Shown: positions 5,665 to 8,175 of the stretch, piece by piece
Position numbering within the stretch: the stretch's first letter is position 1
Layout of the letters: every line of letters begins with the position of its first letter
Assembly: GCA_947258805.1 (NCBI GenBank)
Contig: CAMYJV010000127.1
Coordinates: forward strand, 1,017-9,191
Origin: an uncultured Gammaproteobacteria bacterium
Lineage (GTDB): Bacteria > Pseudomonadota > Gammaproteobacteria > GCA-2729495
DNA length: 8,175 nucleotides
Reading direction: 5' to 3'
Made by a program: the position numbers and the translations under genes
Notes under the pieces: model-generated
Told to the model about the DNA's origin: nothing
What the model saw: the letters and a program-made list of their open reading frames with translations, nothing else
Database searches by the model: none

Positions 5665-5905
5665 AACACCACCACGCTAGGAACTTCCCCACGGCTCGGC
5701 AACGGGAGAACTACGTAACCGCGTCCGTGTCAGCTAACCATTGAAACGCGACAAGCCACCGGGGGTAGCGCGCGTGGCAGAACTTCCCGCCCTCTCGCTG
5801 CGCTGCAGCTTGGCGGCCATGCGGGCTCGTGCACGGCGGGCCTAGGCGTATCTCGCAATTGTCCCGCGCCGGGCCCGCGCTTATTTTCATCTTTAAGGAG
5901 GGGGT
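5665..5905. other. Divergent intergenic region, VanZ operon / Sel1 gene
   Basis: This 241-bp region must hold promoters for both the minus-strand VanZ operon and the plus-strand Sel1 gene. I see no clear -35/-10 pair for either. It contains the repeated 9-mer GAACTTCCC (5681-5689 and 5780-5788) and a GC-rich dyad CGGGCCCG near 5869-5876. The 67-codon minus-strand frame here has no recognisable features and is not called. Confidence 0.4.
5895..5901 (+). promoter_or_regulatory. Strong Shine-Dalgarno AAGGAGG fixing the GTG start of the Sel1 gene
   Basis: AAGGAGG followed by GGG precedes GTG at 5906 by four bases. An in-frame TAA at 5894-5896 blocks any earlier start, so this site and the GTG decide the N-terminus. 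Confidence 0.75.
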
Positions 5906-8175
5906 GTGAGGCATCGATACCAGCTGCTGTTTGTCGCTTTGGCGCTGTTGCTGCCGCTCATTGCAGTCGCCGGGAAACGCGACGACGCAAAGCAGTGCGT
6001 AGAGGCGTTCAAACGCGAAGACTATGTGAAGGCCTTGGAATTCTGCACGGCGGCCGCCAGGGCGAATGACGCCGAAGCGCAGAACACCCTGGGCCTGATC
6101 TACAGCGCAGGCTTAGGGGTACCCGAAGACAAACGCCTCGCGCTGCAATGGTATCGCCGCGCCGCCAGGGGTGGCTGGCCGGCGGCCATCTATAACGTCG
6201 CCGGCGTCTACTTCAACGGCGAAGGCGTACCGAAGAACGAGCAACTCGCCGCCCGTTGGATGCGCCGAGCCGCTGAGGCGGGGGTACTCGAGGCGCAAAA
6301 CAATCTCGGCGTCATGCTGCGTGAAGGGATCGGCACTCGGCGCGACCCTGAAGAGGCGGTGACATGGTTCCGCCGCGCTGCCAGGTTCGGCAACGCTGAC
6401 GGGCAGCTGAATCTCGGCGCCGCCTATGCCGAAGGCAATGGTCTGGAACAGGACTGGAAAAAGGCCATCAAGTGGTTCCGGCGCGCGGCCGAGCAGGGCA
6501 ATGCCCGAGCGCAGTACAACTTGGGTCGCGTCTATGCCGAAGGCAATGGTGTGCCGCAGGATGACGCGCAGGCGCTGCAATGGTATCGGCGCGCGGCCGA
6601 GCAGGGGCTGGCCGAGGCCGGCCTGCAGCTGGGTTGGGCCTATGAGGAAGGCCTCCGGGTCCCGCAAGACCATACCGAGGCACTGCGCTGGTATACGCAC
6701 GCTGCAGATCTCGGCGACGCGAAGGCCCGCTACATGGTCGCGCGCGCTCACCTCGAGGGCATCGGCACAGCCATAGATGAAGCCGAAGCTGCGCGTTGCC
6801 TGCGCGAAGCGGCCGAGGCCGGCTTGACGCAGGCGCAGTACGACCTCGGTGTGTTGTGCAGCGAGGGCCGTGGCACACCGCAGGACATGGAAGAAGCTAC
6901 CAAATGGTTTCGCGAGGCGGCTGAGCAGGGTGAAGCCGAAGCGCAGTATGCACTGGGCGTGTCCTATGCTGAAGGTCGCGGGGTCGAAGTAGATGGCGAG
7001 CAGGCGGTGCATTGGCTGGAGCAGGCCGTCGCGCAAGGCCATGCCGGCGCACTCATCTACCTGGGGCTGATGTATGCCGACGGGATTGTCGTGCCGGCTG
7101 ACGACGCCAAGGCAGCCGGCTATTTCCAAAGAGGCGCTGAAGGCGCCGATGCTCTTGCCCAGCTCTACCTCGGCGGTGTTTTCTACGACGAGGGCCGCGG
7201 GGTGCCAAAGGATTCCGAGCGAGCGACCTACTGGATCGAAAAGGCAGCTAAACAAGGCGATGCCGACGCGCAGTACATCCTGGCGTTACGCTACATCGAT
7301 GGCACCGGCGTCGAGCAAAACGACACGGATGCGGCGCGCTGGTTGCGAATGGCCGCCGAGCAGGGTGAGGCCCGGGCACAGATCTATCTCGCCACGTTGT
7401 ACGATCAGGGTCGCGGCGTAGCCGCGGACGATGAGCAGGAATTTTACTGGGCCCTCGAGGCCGCAAAACAGGGCAACGCGCGCGCGCAGAACTATGTGGC
7501 GGTGATGTACCTGCACGGCGAAGGCACGGCGGAGGATTCGGGCGAGGCAGCGCAGTGGTTCCTGCGCGCAGCAGAGCAGCACGTCCCCGAGTCCCAGTGT
7601 GCGGTCGCAGAGATGTACCTGGCCGGCCAGGGAGTCTCACGGGATGACGTTACGGCGGCGCGCTGGTTCCTTGCTGCCGCGGAGCAAGGCAATGCCAGGG
7701 CCCAGGAAAAACTGGCCGCCCTCTACGGCCAGGGACGCGGCGTGGCGGAGGACCAAGCCGAGGCCGTGCGCTGGCTGCAGCCCGCCGCGTCACAGGGGCA
7801 GCCGAATTCGCAGTACGAGCTTGCCGTTCACTACTACGAAGGCAATGGCGTGCCGCAGGACCTGGAACAGGCGGCCTACTGGTGGCGCCAGGCCGCCGGG
7901 CAGGGTCACGCGGCTGCGCAGTATCTGCTCGGTGTTTGTTACCGCGATGGCATTGGAGTGGCCAAGGGCGACGCCGAGGCCGTGCGCTGGTTCCGCGCGG
8001 CGGCGGCGCAGGGCAAGGTCGCGGCGCAGCACAACCTAGGCGTGATGTACCACCGGGGCCAGGGAGTAACGCGCGATATGGACAAGGCGCTCGACCATTA
8101 TCGCCTGGCGGCCGAACAGGGTTTTGCCCTGAGCCAGTACAACCTGGGTCTGGTGCACGCGGAAGGTGATGGGGT
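5906..8175 (+). CDS. Secreted Sel1-like repeat protein, 3' end outside window
   Basis: From GTG 5906 the frame stays open to the window edge (756 codons plus two bases). Residues 1-22 are a Sec signal peptide (MRHRYQLLFVALALLLP, cleavage expected after AVA at 20-22), so the protein is probably periplasmic. Residues 24-53 look like a half TPR-type helix pair (AKQCVEAFKREDYVKALEFC). Sel1-like repeats then run from residue 55: nineteen complete units and 17 residues of a twentieth. Nearly all are 36 residues long, with consensus A-x-AQ-x-x-LG-x-x-Y-x-x-G-x-GV-x-x-D-x-x-x-A-x-x-W-x-x-x-AAEQG; the eleventh has 37. Repeats differ clearly from one another, so this is an old expanded solenoid rather than a fresh DNA repeat. 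Sel1 solenoids act as protein-protein scaffolds, for example in envelope assembly, signalling or host contact; no specific partner can be deduced. The tract continues beyond the window, so length and any C-terminal domain are unknown. Confidence 0.92.
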   Translation, partial: MRHRYQLLFVALALLLPLIAVAGKRDDAKQCVEAFKREDYVKALEFCTAAARANDAEAQNTLGLIYSAGLGVPEDKRLALQWYRRAARGGWPAAIYNVAGVYFNGEGVPKNEQLAARWMRRAAEAGVLEAQNNLGVMLREGIGTRRDPEEAVTWFRRAARFGNADGQLNLGAAYAEGNGLEQDWKKAIKWFRRAAEQGNARAQYNLGRVYAEGNGVPQDDAQALQWYRRAAEQGLAEAGLQLGWAYEEGLRVPQDHTEALRWYTHAADLGDAKARYMVARAHLEGIGTAIDEAEAARCLREAAEAGLTQAQYDLGVLCSEGRGTPQDMEEATKWFREAAEQGEAEAQYALGVSYAEGRGVEVDGEQAVHWLEQAVAQGHAGALIYLGLMYADGIVVPADDAKAAGYFQRGAEGADALAQLYLGGVFYDEGRGVPKDSERATYWIEKAAKQGDADAQYILALRYIDGTGVEQNDTDAARWLRMAAEQGEARAQIYLATLYDQGRGVAADDEQEFYWALEAAKQGNARAQNYVAVMYLHGEGTAEDSGEAAQWFLRAAEQHVPESQCAVAEMYLAGQGVSRDDVTAARWFLAAAEQGNARAQEKLAALYGQGRGVAEDQAEAVRWLQPAASQGQPNSQYELAVHYYEGNGVPQDLEQAAYWWRQAAGQGHAAAQYLLGVCYRDGIGVAKGDAEAVRWFRAAAAQGKVAAQHNLGVMYHRGQGVTRDMDKALDHYRLAAEQGFALSQYNLGLVHAEGDG

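Noticed and set aside
5681..5788. Repeated GAACTTCCC as a regulator site
   Set aside because: Two 9-mers 99 bp apart without symmetry or placement relative to a promoter.
5711..5914. 67-codon minus-strand frame upstream of the VanZ operon
   Set aside because: No signal, domain or ribosome site; it overlaps the Sel1 start and its Shine-Dalgarno.
6113..7255. 380-codon open frame on the minus strand
   Set aside because: It is antisense to the Sel1 repeats and its own sequence shows the same 36-residue periodicity in mirror form; repeated GC-rich codons avoid stops on the other strand. No ribosome site or family features.

Overview
The window looks like chromosomal DNA from a GC-rich Gram-negative bacterium, most likely a gammaproteobacterium. 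The reasons are Tat and Sec leaders, a lipobox lipoprotein, a CHAT-domain protein, a long Sel1-repeat protein and REP-like intergenic palindromes. The lineage is an inference; no rRNA or other phylogenetic marker is present. I see no tRNA, rRNA, CRISPR array or transposase gene.

Layout. (1) Bases 1-642, plus strand: C-terminal part of a CHAT-domain (caspase-like) protein that begins before the window. (2) 706-1256, plus: a zinc-ribbon plus transmembrane gene split between two frames. A 50-bp imperfect tandem duplication (801-900) accounts exactly for the frame change, and one zinc-ligand cysteine is replaced by Trp. (3) 1544-2434, plus: a proline-rich lipoprotein with two Ig-like beta domains. 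(4) 2540-3430, minus, and 3643-4188, plus: two divergently transcribed genes for twin-arginine-exported enzymes, a short-chain dehydrogenase/reductase and a limonene-epoxide-hydrolase/SnoaL-like protein. (5) 4247-5664, minus: a two-gene operon (ATGA overlap) of a VanZ-like membrane protein followed by a secreted PKD/REJ-like plus lectin-like protein. (6) 5906 to the window end, plus: a secreted Sel1-repeat protein with 19 complete repeats and part of a 20th, still open at the edge.

The two convergent gene ends carry related palindromes (2482-2535 and 4200-4238), both starting GGTGCCG and sharing TTTTCCC, and ending CGGCACC. A third hairpin (1344-1363) has the same AGAAAAGG left flank as the first. 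They look like REP-type elements that may also terminate transcription.

Functionally, almost every product is predicted to be exported or membrane-bound. The best candidate for an uncharacterised system is the divergent SDR/epoxide-hydrolase-like pair, whose leaders and mature N-termini resemble each other. The other links between neighbours (CHAT with the zinc-ribbon protein, VanZ with the lectin-like protein) rest on gene order only.
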